64,000 nt of DNA from Geminicoccaceae bacterium (GTDB lineage Bacteria > Pseudomonadota > Alphaproteobacteria > Geminicoccales > Geminicoccaceae): contig JANXAZ010000016.1 of assembly GCA_025062095.1 (NCBI GenBank), positions 1 through 64,000 on the forward strand, in the 5' to 3' direction. Under the pieces are notes generated by a model. It did not search any database. It worked only from the letters and a program-made list of their open reading frames with translations, and was not told where the DNA came from. Positions 8,329 to 18,425 of this stretch are shown here, piece by piece. The position numbers were made by a program, and so were the translations under genes. How positions within the stretch are numbered: the first letter of the stretch is position 1; every line of letters begins with the position of its first letter.

Positions 8329-9533
8329 AGCCGGACTCCGCGATGGCGGGCGACCGTATACACGTCCTTGTCGCCGCGGCCGCAGAGGTTCACGACGACG
8401 AGCGCGTCCTTGGGAAGCGCGGGCGCGAGCTTGACCGTTGCCGCGAGCGCGTGGGCCGGCTCGAGCGCGGGCAGGATCCCTTCCAGCCGCGCCAACAGCT
8501 CGAAAGCCTCGAGCGCTTCGCGATCGGTGGCGGTCGTCACTTCGAGCCGGCCGATGTCCTTGAGCCAGGCGTGCTCGGGGCCGATGCCGGGATAATCCAG
8601 CCCGGCCGAGATCGAATGCGGCTCGATCACCTGCCCGTCCTCGTCCTGCAACAAATAAGAGCGCGAGCCGTGCAGGATGCCCGGCCGTCCCCGCGACATC
8701 GCCGCCGCGTGCAGCCCCGTGTCCAATCCTTCGCCCGCCGCCTCGACCGCGATCAGCCGCACGCCCGGATCGTCGAGGAAGGGATGGAACAGACCCATGG
8801 CGTTCGAACCGCCGCCCACGGCCGCGACGAGCACATCGGGCAGCCGTCCCTCTTTCGCGAGCATCTGGGCGCGCGTCTCGCGCCCGATCACCGATTGGAA
8901 GTCGCGGACCATGGCCGGGTAGGGGTGCGGGCCGGCCACCGAGCCGATGAGATAGAAGGTGGTCTCGACGTTGGTGACCCAGTCCCGCAGCGCCTCGTTC
9001 ATCGCATCTTTGAGGGTGCGGGAGCCGGAGCTCACCGGCCGCACCTCCGCCCCCAGAAGCCGCATCCGGAAGACGTTGGGTTGCTGGCGCTCGATGTCCC
9101 GCTCGCCCATGTAGATCACGCATTGCAGGCCGAAACGCGCACAGACGGTGGCGGTGGCGACACCGTGCTGACCGGCGCCGGTCTCGGCGATGACGCGCTT
9201 CTTGCCCATGCGGCGGGCGAGCAGGATCTGCCCGATGCAGTTGTTGATCTTGTGGGCGCCGGTGTGATTGAGCTCGTCGCGCTTCAAATAGATCTTCGCC
9301 CCGCCGAGCTCGGCCGTCAGGCGTTCGGCGAAATACAGGGGCGAGGGACGCCCGACGTAATCCGAGAGCCAGCCGTCGAGCTCGGCCTGGAACGCGGGGT
9401 CGCGCTTGGCTTCTTCGTAGGCCGCCTCGAGCTCGAGGATACAGGGCATGAGCGTCTCGGGCACGAAGCGGCCGCCGTACAGGCCGAAGCGGCCGCGCTC
9501 GTCGGGGCCCGTTCTCAGGCTGTTGGCTCGCAT
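8325..9533 (-). CDS. trpB: Tryptophan synthase beta chain
   Basis: 402 residues. PLP-dependent condensation of indole with serine. The N-terminus '[20 protein letters not shown]' is typical. The PLP lysine lies in '[11 protein letters not shown]', '[11 protein letters not shown]' supplies the substrate carboxylate site, and 'GGGSNAMG' holds the PLP phosphate. Its start lies inside the trpF coding end (19-nt overlap) and its stop overlaps the trpA start. This looks like the standard TrpB1 type. Confidence 0.97.
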   Translation of the reverse strand: MRANSLRTGPDERGRFGLYGGRFVPETLMPCILELEAAYEEAKRDPAFQAELDGWLSDYVGRPSPLYFAERLTAELGGAKIYLKRDELNHTGAHKINNCIGQILLARRMGKKRVIAETGAGQHGVATATVCARFGLQCVIYMGERDIERQQPNVFRMRLLGAEVRPVSSGSRTLKDAMNEALRDWVTNVETTFYLIGSVAGPHPYPAMVRDFQSVIGRETRAQMLAKEGRLPDVLVAAVGGGSNAMGLFHPFLDDPGVRLIAVEAAGEGLDTGLHAAAMSRGRPGILHGSRSYLLQDEDGQVIEPHSISAGLDYPGIGPEHAWLKDIGRLEVTTATDREALEAFELLARLEGILPALEPAHALAATVKLAPALPKDALVVVNLCGRGDKDVYTVARHRGVRL

Positions 9534-10252
9534 GCCGAGGCTTCCTCCGGGCGCAGCGCGCCGAGCCGGCGCGCTTCTGCCATGAACGCCGCGAGCTTGT
9601 CCGGATCCTTGATCCCCGGTGCGGACTCGATGCGGCTCGAGACGTCGACGATCGGCGGCGCCAAGAGCTCGACGGCCGCCGCGAGATTGCCGGCGTCCAG
9701 CCCGCCCGCCAAGGCCCAGGGGAGCGGCACGGCGAGCCCCGCGAGCAGGCGCCAGTCGAAAGGCAGACCGTGGCCGCCGGGCCAGGCCGCGCCGCGGGGC
9801 GGCCGGGCGTCGAACAGGAGCAGATCCGCGACCTCGAAATAGGCCTCGAGACCTTCGAGATCGGCCGCCTCGCCGACCTTGACGGCCTTCATGACCCGAC
9901 AGCCCGTGCGCAGGCCGACGGCGCGCACCCGCTCCGGCGTCTCCTGGCCGTGGAGCTGGAGAATGTCGAGCGGGGCCCAAGCGAGAACCTCCTCGAGAAA
10001 GGCGTCGGTCGGATCGACGGTCACGCCGACGGTGCGCACCCCTTCGGGCACGGCGGCGACGAGTTCGGCGAGCCGCTCGGGACGCACGAAGCGCGGCGAG
10101 GGAGGATAGAGGACGAAGCCGAGAAAGCTCGCTCCGAGCGCGCAGGCACGCCTCACCGTCTCGGTATCCGTGATACCGCAGACCTTGACCCGGAACCGCG
10201 CGCCGCCGCGGCCGGCGCGCGGGGACGAGGGGTCGCCGAAGACGGGAGTCAT
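9515..10252 (-). CDS. trpF: Phosphoribosylanthranilate isomerase
   Basis: 245 residues. Isomerises phosphoribosylanthranilate, the third tryptophan-pathway step. 'KVCGIT' carries the catalytic cysteine and 'DILQLHGQE' and '[10 protein letters not shown]' are family signatures. The ATG at 10252 leaves about 22 residues before 'KVCGIT', longer than usual, but no closer start codon exists in frame. First gene of the trpFBA-accD-folC run; 78 nt separate it from aroC upstream. Confidence 0.95.
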   Translation of the reverse strand: MTPVFGDPSSPRAGRGGARFRVKVCGITDTETVRRACALGASFLGFVLYPPSPRFVRPERLAELVAAVPEGVRTVGVTVDPTDAFLEEVLAWAPLDILQLHGQETPERVRAVGLRTGCRVMKAVKVGEAADLEGLEAYFEVADLLLFDARPPRGAAWPGGHGLPFDWRLLAGLAVPLPWALAGGLDAGNLAAAVELLAPPIVDVSSRIESAPGIKDPDKLAAFMAEARRLGALRPEEASACEPTA

Positions 10253-10330
10253 GACTTCTTCGGGCGCGAAAGCCTGGCGGCGCTCCTAGCAGATCACCGC
10301 CCGCCGCCCAAGGGTCGGATACGCCGGGGG

Positions 10331-11407
10331 TCACCGCCCGCCGGCGATCGCGCGCTGACGGAGGAGATGATCGGCGAGAACACAGGCGAGCATGGCCTCG
10401 CCCACGGGAACGGCGCGGATACCGACGCAGGGGTCGTGCCGTCCTTTGGTGACGACCTCGGTCTCGCGACCGTCTTTCGTGATCGTCCGGCGGGGGATCA
10501 GGATCGAGGAGGTGGGCTTGACCGCGAAGCGGACGACGATGTCCTGGCCGGTCGAGATGCCGCCGAGGATCCCGCCCGCGCGGTTGGAAAGGAACACGGG
10601 GCCTTCGGGGCCGGCGCGGATCTCGTCGGCGTTCTCCTCCCCGCGCAGGGCGGCGGCGGCGAAGCCAGCGCCGATCTCCACCCCCTTGACCGCGTTGATG
10701 CTCATGATCGCTTTGGCGATGTCGGCGTCCAACTTGTCGTAGACCGGCTCGCCGAGCCCCGCCGGGACCCCCTTGGCGACGACCTCGATGATCGCGCCGA
10801 TCGAAGAACCGGCCTTGCGGATCGCCGCGAGCTGCTCCTCCCAACGCGCGGCCGCGCGCGCATCCGGGCAGAAGAAGGGGTTGCGGTCGATTTCGGCGGG
10901 ATCGAAGCGGGCGGGATCGATGCGGTCGCCGCCCATTTGCACCATGTAGCCGCGGATTTCGACGCTCGGTCCCAGGATCTTGCGGGCGATGGCGCCCGCT
11001 GCGACACGGCAGGCGGTCTCGCGCGCCGAGGCGCGGCCGCCGCCGCGGTGATCGCGGATCCCGTACTTCAGGTCGTAAGCGATGTCGGCATGCCCGGGCC
11101 GATAAACGTCTCGGAGTTCGTCGTAGTCCTTCGAGCGTTGATCCACGTTGCGAATGAGCAAGCTGATCGGTGTGCCCGTCGTCATGCCCTCGAAGACGCC
11201 GGACAAGATCTCGACACGATCAGGTTCGCGCCGTTGGCTCGTGAATTTGGACTGTCCCGGCCGCCTGCGGTCGAGCCAATACTGAATGTCGTGTTCGCTC
11301 AACGGAATGCGCGAGGGCACGCCGTCCACGACCACCCCGATCGCCGGTCCGTGGCTCTCGCCCCAGGTCGTGAACCGGAAGAGCGTGCCGAACGACGATC
11401 CCGCCAT
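10331..11407 (-). CDS. aroC: Chorismate synthase
   Basis: 358 residues. FMN-dependent conversion of EPSP to chorismate, the branch point for aromatic amino acids. Signatures are '[11 protein letters not shown]' at the N-terminus, '[16 protein letters not shown]', '[16 protein letters not shown]', '[11 protein letters not shown]' and C-terminal '[13 protein letters not shown]'. The ATG at 11407 follows GAGGGAGCG; an in-frame extension up to 11770 lacks family sequence and was rejected. Upstream of trpF in the same direction, so aromatic-pathway genes are grouped. Confidence 0.97.
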   Translation of the reverse strand: MAGSSFGTLFRFTTWGESHGPAIGVVVDGVPSRIPLSEHDIQYWLDRRRPGQSKFTSQRREPDRVEILSGVFEGMTTGTPISLLIRNVDQRSKDYDELRDVYRPGHADIAYDLKYGIRDHRGGGRASARETACRVAAGAIARKILGPSVEIRGYMVQMGGDRIDPARFDPAEIDRNPFFCPDARAAARWEEQLAAIRKAGSSIGAIIEVVAKGVPAGLGEPVYDKLDADIAKAIMSINAVKGVEIGAGFAAAALRGEENADEIRAGPEGPVFLSNRAGGILGGISTGQDIVVRFAVKPTSSILIPRRTITKDGRETEVVTKGRHDPCVGIRAVPVGEAMLACVLADHLLRQRAIAGGR

Positions 11408-11785
11408 CGCTCCCTCACCGCCTCCGCGCTCGCCCGCGGAAGGGCTCCCCCGTGCCGTCGTCGGCCTTCGGAAACGACGGCCCGACCACGGACCGCGGGA
11501 GCGCGCTCCTCGGCGCCGGCCGTGCGGCGGCCGGGCGGACCGGCCGAGCGGAGGGTCCGGCCGCCTTCCCGCCCACCGATCGCGGGGCGCGCAGCCGGGG
11601 ATGGCCACCGACCGAACGGCGTACCCTTCCGCCCCGCCGAGGGCGGCGCGGATCCGATCCCGGCGCATCGTACGACGCGCGGTGCGAGCGGCCGCCGGCG
11701 TCTTCTCCGCGGGCCCGGATCCCGCACCGGTCCATCGCGTTCGCCTCCGAGTTCCCTCCGCCCTCGGCACGCACGCACCGGCTTC
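11408..11785. other. 378-bp intergenic region between fabI and aroC
   Basis: No convincing gene on either strand. The open frames crossing it are Arg/Pro/Gly-rich, typical of GC-rich noncoding sequence. A 7-bp perfect inverted repeat with a 5-nt loop (CCGGCCG / CGGCCGG) lies at 11516-11534 but has no T-run, so it is weak as a terminator. The aroC ribosome site is at the low end. The aroC promoter should be here, but I cannot place -35/-10 boxes with confidence. Confidence 0.5.
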
Positions 11786-12598
11786 TCAGACGGTCGCGAT
11801 GTCGGGTGCGTCGACCGCCTTCATGCCGACGACGTGATAGCCGCAGTCGACGTGGACGATCTCCCCCGTCACACCGGCTCCGAGTTCGGAGAGAAGGAAC
11901 AGGGCGGCACCACCGACGTCGTCGATCGTGACGTTGCGCTTGAGCGGCGCGTTGTACTCGTTCCATTTGAGGATGTAGCGGAAGTCGCCGATGCCCGATG
12001 CCGCCAGGGTGCGCACGGGCCCCGCCGAGATGGCGTTGACCCGGATCCCCTTGCCGCCGAGATCGACGGCGAGATAGCGCACGGAGGCCTCGAGCGCCGC
12101 TTTCGCCACGCCCATGACGTTGTAGTGCGGGGTGACGCGCTCGGAGCCGATGTAGGTGAGGGTGAGCAGGCTGCCACCGGACCCCATCAGCGGCTCGGCG
12201 CGCCGTGCGAGATCGGTGAAGGACCAGCAAGAAATCATCAAGGTTTTCTGGAAATTGTCGAGTGTGGTATCGATGTAGCGACCTTTGAGCTGTTCCTTGT
12301 CCGACCAGGCGATGGCGTGGACGAGGAAGTCGAGCTTGCCCCACAGCGCCGCGATTTCCGCGAAGACCGCATCCAGGCTCGCCGGATCGGTGACATCGGC
12401 CGGCATCAACAACGGAGCCTCGAGTTCCTCGGCGAGCGGCTTGACGCGCTTGAACAGGGCTTCGCCTTGATAGGTGACGGCGAGCTCCGCCCCGTGTCGG
12501 CGGACCGCCCTGGCGATCCCCCAGGCGAGCGAGCGGTCGTTGGCGATGCCCATGACGAGGCCTCTCTTCCCGGCCATCAGCGGGGTCGGGGCGGTCAT
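11786..12598 (-). CDS. fabI: Enoyl-[acyl-carrier-protein] reductase (NADH), FabI type
   Basis: 270 residues. Last reduction of the fatty-acid elongation cycle. An SDR fold with the FabI-specific nucleotide motif 'KRGLVMGIANDRSLAWGIA', 'VHAIAWSDKE' and the catalytic 'YIGSERVTPHYNVMGVAKAA' (Tyr-x6-Lys spaced as in FabI rather than classical SDRs). 'AISAGPVRTLAASGI' follows. ATG at 12598. It is 39 nt after the large GH94 gene in the same direction; no functional link is obvious. Confidence 0.96.
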   Translation of the reverse strand: MTAPTPLMAGKRGLVMGIANDRSLAWGIARAVRRHGAELAVTYQGEALFKRVKPLAEELEAPLLMPADVTDPASLDAVFAEIAALWGKLDFLVHAIAWSDKEQLKGRYIDTTLDNFQKTLMISCWSFTDLARRAEPLMGSGGSLLTLTYIGSERVTPHYNVMGVAKAALEASVRYLAVDLGGKGIRVNAISAGPVRTLAASGIGDFRYILKWNEYNAPLKRNVTIDDVGGAALFLLSELGAGVTGEIVHVDCGYHVVGMKAVDAPDIATV

Positions 12599-12637
12599 GC
12601 GACGAGGGCTCCGGAAACGAATGGAGGCGGCGCGATC

Positions 12638-15600
12638 CTACCGGTCGCGCACTCCCGACGAAAGGGCCCGCGGCTGCATCGCCGAGTTCGCGACGACGGG
12701 AGCGCAGGCGCTCCCTCCTTCGACGAGCACGCGACCGCGCCAGAGCAGACGCTCGAGCCGGAGCGTCCCGCAGGGCCGGCCGGGATCGCGCGTGAACACG
12801 AGTTCCCCGTTGCGCATGGCGAGACCCAACAGCGCATGAGCGGCGCTCAACATCCGGGCGGCGGAGCCGGTGTACCAGGCCCAGCCTCCGCGCTCCTCGT
12901 AGCCGGGCCCGAAGCTCACGTCGGCCGGCTGCTGATGCGGGGGCAAGCCGTAGCGCGCGAGCTTGGCGGGATCGCTCTCGCCGATCGGCGAGATCTTGTA
13001 CCAGACCTCCACCGCCCGAGCCTCGAGCCGCTCGGCTTCGCTCTCGCGGCCCCGCGCGCGCGCCCGCGCGGCCAGTTCGACAAGCGCATCGACCAGCCAG
13101 GAGACACCGTGGCTGTATTGACCCCCGTTCTCGCGCACCCCGGGGGGATAGGCGGCGATGCGGCCGGGATAAGGATCGCTCGTCTCGTCGAAGGGCGGAT
13201 GGAGCAAGAGCACCATGCCGTCTTGCTCAAGTACCGCGAGCGCCGCTTCCACGAGCCGGACGCCCTCGTCGAGGTCGACGACCTGCGCGAGCACCGGCCA
13301 GGCCGCGGACAGTGCATCGGTGAGCACGAGCTCGCGGCCGCGATCGTCGGTCGCGCGGACGAAGCGATCGCCGCGAGCCATGCGGCGCAGCGCCGCGCGC
13401 AACCGCTCGGCGGCCTCGTCCCAGGCGCGCACGAGATCGTCGCGGCCGCGCGATGCCGCGAGCCCGCTCATGCCGCGCAGCACGTCGAGGAGGAAGCAAC
13501 CGAGCCAGACGCTCTCGCCGCGCCCGCGATGACCGAGGCGGTCGAAACCGTCGTTCCAGTCGCCGGTGCCGATGAGAGGCAAGCCGTTGGGTCCCGACCG
13601 GGACAGAGCGAGGTCGATCGCGCGCCGGCAATGTTCGAAGAGGCTTTCGACCTCCCGCGAGGGACGCGGGGCGAAGACCACGCCGTCGGCTCCGGGCGGG
13701 ATCGGCCGCCCTTCGAGAAAGGGAACCGGCTCGTCGAGGACGGCGTCGTCGCCGGTCGCGGCGACGTAGCGCACGACCACGTACGGAAGCCAGAGATGGG
13801 GATCGCTCGCGCGGTTGCGCGCTCCGAGGCCCGTCTTGCCCTCCCAGGAGAGATGCCACCACTGCAACGCGTCACCCTCGAGGAACTGCTGGGCGGCGTG
13901 CAGGAGGATCTGAGCGCGGGCGAGCTCGGGGTCGAGGAACAGAAGCGGCAGGACGTCCTGGAGCTGGTCGCGGAAGCCGAAGGCGCCGCCGCGCTGCTGC
14001 GGTCCGCAACGACCCCACAGGCGCGCCGCGAGCAGCTGATAGGGCAGCCAGTCGTTGACCAAGCGGTCGAAGGCCGGATCGCGCGTCTCCACGCGCAGGA
14101 CGGAAAGCCGTTCGCGCCAGCGCGCGAGCGTCTCCTCCCGGGCTTTGCGCGCCGTGGCCGGCTCGCGGAAGCGGCGGGCGAGGGCCCGCGCTTCGGCGAA
14201 ACGGGGGGCCTGGCCCAAGGCGAGACAGACCTCCGCTTCCTCGCCGGGAGCGAGCTCCAGATCGCCCGCGAAGGCGACCAGCCGTTCGCCGTCGTCGCGG
14301 CAGCGCGGGTCCGGCAAGCCGGCCGCGAGCAGGATCGGCCGGCGCGCCCAGTGCTCGGGCATGCCCATGGCCCGCGTGCGCCAGCTCTCCACGGCGTCGA
14401 CCTGCAGGCTCGTGGCGACGAACAGCCAACCCTTGGCGAAGTCGTTGCGGTCGTGCCGGAGATAGACCGCGAAGGGACCGGTTTCTTCGACCCTCGTCTC
14501 GAGATGCCCGCGACTGTCGCGCGGCAGCTCGGCGAGCGCGACGTGCACGGCGGGCACGATTCTGAGCCTGCGCGGTTCCTTCCCGCGGTTGCACAGGCGC
14601 AAGAGGTCGACTTGCACCGGAGAATCGTCCACCACCAGCACCTCGAGCTCGAGCTCGAGGCCGTCGCGCACCGGATCGCGCGGCCTCTTGAGGTAGCGGA
14701 CCGCGCCGGGCTCGAAGGAAACCTCGTAGTCGGCATCCGGCCGGCGCGCAGGGGCGAACGTCGCGGTCTCGAGCGCGCCCGTGTCGCGGTCGAGAACGAA
14801 CAGGCCGCGGCTCGGCCAGTCGACGGGAACGGTATCGAGCTGGAAGCGGTTCCAGGCGTTCTGCTGGGCGTTGGTGCCGAAGGCGAAGAGCTCGCCGTCC
14901 GAGCTCGCGACCACGCCGTGTCCGAGGGGGCTCGCGAGGAGATGGTGCCAGGGGCGCGGCAGGCCACCGGGGAGCACGACCGCGCGACCGTCGGCCGCGA
15001 AACCCGCGCGCAGTCCCGCTGGCAGCACCGGATCGCGAAGCCCGCGGATCGCGCGCGTCTCGGCTTCGAGCCGGGCGGGGTCGGGCGGGGGATTGCCCGT
15101 GTAGCGCGCGATGAGGGCGACCGCGCGGTCGCGGTCGCGCGCATAGCCGTCCACGAAGCGGATCCGACCGCGACCGCGCGGCGGCAGGTCGATGTCGAGG
15201 GCGAGGCTCGCAGCGGGATCGAAGGTGTAGAGCCGTCCGGCGTCCTCGACCGGTCGCGGAGCCCCTAACGCCAGGCCGTCGGGACGGGCGATGCCGCCCG
15301 CGCCCAAGAACCGGGAGCGGCTGTCCTCGTAACCCGCGAGCCGCACCGAGCCATCGGAGCCGATGCCGACGGCGTGGAAGGCGACCTCGGGCGAGGGTCG
15401 ATCCGCTTCGGGGCGGCGCGCACCGCCCGGGAGCATTCGGTTGCGGGCGAGGACGGCGCCCAAGCACGGCAGGAACCAGGTGGCGACGTGCAGCGCCGCG
15501 TAGGCCGGAGCGCGTTCGTAGGCGTCGCGCGGGGCGAGAGCGAACTCCTGGTAGCTCGTCAGGCGCAACCGCCGCGGCCGATCCTCTCGATTCTCGACCT

Positions 15601-18235
15601 CGACGTCCCAGAGTTCCACGGGATCGCTGGCGGCCACCGATACGGTCGCCTGGAAGCGAAGTCCCTGGCAGCTCCGGCGCAGCCGCGCCTGCCAGGGCCG
15701 CAAGCGTTCCATTTCCGGGAAGGAGGGATCGGCCGTGCCCGGCAGGGCCTGCAGGCCGATCGGAAGCGCCTCGGGCAGGTCGCGGTCGCGCAACCAGAAG
15801 AGCTTGCCGCGCCGGCGCAGAGGGTCGTCGGGTCGGCGCGTGAGGTCGAGTTCGAACTCGCGATGGAGCTCGCTCAAGACGCGCGAGAAGCCGCGGCCGT
15901 CCGCGGCGAGCTCGACCGTGTAGCGGCCGTTCGACAACAGCCAGGGCCGGTCCGGAGCCCAGCCGACGCCGGGCTGCGTGCGCGGCCGCGGCTGGCGGAT
16001 GCGCCGGGCGCGGGCGAGCTCGTTGTAGAGGATGGCGAGCACGAGGCAGCACAGGCCGGAGGCGAAGGCGTAGCCCACGAGCGCGGTGCCGACGGCCGGG
16101 AGCAGAGGCGCGGCGGCGCCGCGCAGCTGCTCCGCCCCGCTCCAGACGGCGTCCCATTCGGCGCCGCGGGGCAGGTAGAACGGCACGAGCAAGGGCAACC
16201 ACGTGGCGAAGCGGCGGACGCCTTCGGGAATGCAACGGGTGCGCGCCGAGTGGCCCAAGAAACGTGCCGCCTTTTCGTCGATCACGTCGCCACCGACGAA
16301 CGAAAGATTGACGAGGGTGGCGACGCGCAACCCCATGTGATCGAACCAGATCAGGATCCGCAGCCAATCGTACGCCAACAGACCCAAGAACAACTCCAGG
16401 CTCCAACTGCGGAAATCCTCGGGTTCGAGCCGCAGGTACTGGACGGTGGCGACGATCGTCCGCACGAGACCGTCCTGGTTGTACCAGGTGGGATCGGGGG
16501 CGAGGCGCAAGAAGGAATAGATGATCGGGGCCATCCACAGCCCCCAGCGCAGGACGCGGATCGCTTGCTCGACGAGGGCGATGACCCCGCGCGAGGAGAA
16601 GAGCTCCTCGAGCGGACGCAGCCGACGCTCGACGATGGCGGTCAAGACCAGCAAGTTGATCGAGAAGAGGGGCGCCGCGAGCGACCAATTGATCACCCCC
16701 GAAAGCGACTCGGCATAGAACAGAGCGACGCCCCCCGGGGTGGGACCGAGATCCTGCGCTCCCCATTTGCTGAAAAGGGGATAGACGACGTAGCTCTCGA
16801 TCGCGCGACCGTCCGAAGGATAATAGACGCTCGCGTAACGCGCCCATTTGTCGAGCACGGTCGCGAGCTGCCAAGCGTCGAGGTACCAGGCGAGCACCCC
16901 GCCCGCCGCTCCCCCGAGCAGGGCCCCCAAGGCATAGAGGCGCCAAGTCTGGAGCCGACGCCGGCGGCCGCCGGCGATCGCGAACCCATCGCGCAAAAGA
17001 TCGACCCCGGCGTACGCCGCCGCACCCGCGAGCAGGCCGAAGGAGAAACGCAGCCAGGAATCCGCGCGCGGTAGCTCGGCCGAAAGGGCGAGAGCGAAGG
17101 CCAGGCCGATCGCGGCACCGCGAACATAGCCCCAAGGATCGCGCGCGGCGAGCAGGAGCCTGCGCCAGAACGCGGGGCTGCCGTCGAAGGTCTCGACGAT
17201 CGTGCGCGCGGCCGGGAACAGCACCGCCCCCGCTCCGACCGCGAGGAGGAAGGGTGCCCGCGCGAGGGCGAACCGGAAGGAATCGAGGCTCGCGACGAGA
17301 GCCGGGAGGTGGACGATGAGGAGGAACACCGAGCCGTAGACAGCACCCTTGGCGAGACCGTCGCGCCAGTGCCAGAGCGCGGCGATCCTGGTCGGCCGGC
17401 GGTAGATCAGAGCATCGAGCAAGACGCCGGTGACCAGGAAGACTTCGCCCCAAAGCCCCGCCTGGGCGAGGGACCCGGTCGCGAGCAGGGCGGCCAGGCG
17501 CGGCAACGCGGGGAGCTCGGCGACCGTCGGGCTCGAGCCGAGCTCGGCGATCAGAGGCGTCACAGTCGCGAAGGCGGCCGCAGCGACCAGCACCGCGAGC
17601 AGGATCGGATCGCGGGTCCATCGCCGATCCATGACGAGCCCGATCGCGACGGCGAGGCCGAGATTGAACCCGGCGAGGACGACGAACCGTCCGATCCCGA
17701 CCGCGACGACGGGTCCGACGTCGATCGGTGCCAAAAGCCCGCCGAGCTCGCCCAGAAGCGGCCGAGCACCGAGGAGCAAGAGGACATTGAAGGAGAACGG
17801 AGCGACCGCCCAGGCGCAGGCGGTCAGCGGTCGCGGCGGGCGCTGCTCCCGCGCGAGGGTCCAAAAGCCCGCGGCCAGATAGAGCGCGATCGCCACGGCC
17901 GCACCCAGCGGCGTCAAGGTCGCGAGCTCGGCCCAGCTGCGCGGCGTCGCCCAGGGCGCGGCGCCCGGATCGGCGGCGGACGCGAGAAGCGCGAGGACCG
18001 CACCGTCGAGCAACACGCGGGGCAGGGGCGGCGCGCCGGTCCCGACGACCCGCCCGGCGGCGAACAACGCGAAAAGGCCGGCGACCGCGGCGAGCGCGGC
18101 GGAGGTCGGTCCGCTCGCCCTGAGGCCCGCGGCCGCCGCGACCGAAGCGAACAGAGCGGCCGCGGCCGCGAAGGCGACCTGCACGCCGAAATGGCGCATC
18201 GGGGGGATGCACTCCGCGCGCGGCACGGTCTGCAT
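12638..18235 (-). CDS. Polytopic membrane protein with C-terminal GH94 (cyclic-glucan-synthase-like) half
   Basis: 1,865 residues; the ATG at 18235 has GAGGAG 6 nt upstream. Residues 15-760 are strongly hydrophobic with more than a dozen candidate helices. Two beta-supersandwich regions follow: about 765-1050, opening with 'LLSNGRYTVELA', and about 1075-1385. Then comes an (alpha/alpha)6 barrel with 'GAFGFRDQLQDVL' (~1415), 'GTGDWNDGFDRLG' (~1556, the GDWND motif carrying the GH94 acid), 'VRENGGQYSHGVSW' (~1700) and 'WAWYTGSAARM' (~1785). This matches the C-terminal half of NdvB/Cgs cyclic beta-1,2-glucan synthases, which are about 2,800 residues and carry a GT84 glucosyltransferase domain. 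No such domain is visible here. Likely a membrane-bound glucan phosphorylase or chain-length/modifying enzyme; substrate unknown. Confidence 0.85.
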   Translation of the reverse strand: MQTVPRAECIPPMRHFGVQVAFAAAAALFASVAAAAGLRASGPTSAALAAVAGLFALFAAGRVVGTGAPPLPRVLLDGAVLALLASAADPGAAPWATPRSWAELATLTPLGAAVAIALYLAAGFWTLAREQRPPRPLTACAWAVAPFSFNVLLLLGARPLLGELGGLLAPIDVGPVVAVGIGRFVVLAGFNLGLAVAIGLVMDRRWTRDPILLAVLVAAAAFATVTPLIAELGSSPTVAELPALPRLAALLATGSLAQAGLWGEVFLVTGVLLDALIYRRPTRIAALWHWRDGLAKGAVYGSVFLLIVHLPALVASLDSFRFALARAPFLLAVGAGAVLFPAARTIVETFDGSPAFWRRLLLAARDPWGYVRGAAIGLAFALALSAELPRADSWLRFSFGLLAGAAAYAGVDLLRDGFAIAGGRRRRLQTWRLYALGALLGGAAGGVLAWYLDAWQLATVLDKWARYASVYYPSDGRAIESYVVYPLFSKWGAQDLGPTPGGVALFYAESLSGVINWSLAAPLFSINLLVLTAIVERRLRPLEELFSSRGVIALVEQAIRVLRWGLWMAPIIYSFLRLAPDPTWYNQDGLVRTIVATVQYLRLEPEDFRSWSLELFLGLLAYDWLRILIWFDHMGLRVATLVNLSFVGGDVIDEKAARFLGHSARTRCIPEGVRRFATWLPLLVPFYLPRGAEWDAVWSGAEQLRGAAAPLLPAVGTALVGYAFASGLCCLVLAILYNELARARRIRQPRPRTQPGVGWAPDRPWLLSNGRYTVELAADGRGFSRVLSELHREFELDLTRRPDDPLRRRGKLFWLRDRDLPEALPIGLQALPGTADPSFPEMERLRPWQARLRRSCQGLRFQATVSVAASDPVELWDVEVENREDRPRRLRLTSYQEFALAPRDAYERAPAYAALHVATWFLPCLGAVLARNRMLPGGARRPEADRPSPEVAFHAVGIGSDGSVRLAGYEDSRSRFLGAGGIARPDGLALGAPRPVEDAGRLYTFDPAASLALDIDLPPRGRGRIRFVDGYARDRDRAVALIARYTGNPPPDPARLEAETRAIRGLRDPVLPAGLRAGFAADGRAVVLPGGLPRPWHHLLASPLGHGVVASSDGELFAFGTNAQQNAWNRFQLDTVPVDWPSRGLFVLDRDTGALETATFAPARRPDADYEVSFEPGAVRYLKRPRDPVRDGLELELEVLVVDDSPVQVDLLRLCNRGKEPRRLRIVPAVHVALAELPRDSRGHLETRVEETGPFAVYLRHDRNDFAKGWLFVATSLQVDAVESWRTRAMGMPEHWARRPILLAAGLPDPRCRDDGERLVAFAGDLELAPGEEAEVCLALGQAPRFAEARALARRFREPATARKAREETLARWRERLSVLRVETRDPAFDRLVNDWLPYQLLAARLWGRCGPQQRGGAFGFRDQLQDVLPLLFLDPELARAQILLHAAQQFLEGDALQWWHLSWEGKTGLGARNRASDPHLWLPYVVVRYVAATGDDAVLDEPVPFLEGRPIPPGADGVVFAPRPSREVESLFEHCRRAIDLALSRSGPNGLPLIGTGDWNDGFDRLGHRGRGESVWLGCFLLDVLRGMSGLAASRGRDDLVRAWDEAAERLRAALRRMARGDRFVRATDDRGRELVLTDALSAAWPVLAQVVDLDEGVRLVEAALAVLEQDGMVLLLHPPFDETSDPYPGRIAAYPPGVRENGGQYSHGVSWLVDALVELAARARARGRESEAERLEARAVEVWYKISPIGESDPAKLARYGLPPHQQPADVSFGPGYEERGGWAWYTGSAARMLSAAHALLGLAMRNGELVFTRDPGRPCGTLRLERLLWRGRVLVEGGSACAPVVANSAMQPRALSSGVRDR

Positions 18236-18425
18236 GCGGGCTCCTCGTCTTCCGGGCGGCCCCCGTAGCGCGCCGCACGTGCCGTGCGCGGGCGAGGGGT
18301 CGCCGACCCGAGTAGCGTCCTACCCGCTGGCTGCAAACGGGTACCCCGCGATCATCGACGATCTCGTGGCGGACGCAACGGTCCGTTGAGAGGTCGATCG
18401 AGAACGCAACCGACGCGAGTGCGCC

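Noticed and set aside
11299-11778. A minus-strand frame across the fabI-aroC gap
   Set aside because: Overlaps the aroC N-terminus in another frame, Arg/Gly/Pro-rich, no ribosome site.
9770-15268. A 1,832-codon open frame on the plus strand
   Set aside because: It is the reverse complement of trpF, aroC, fabI and the GH94 gene, all with strong motifs; its own sequence has no family features.
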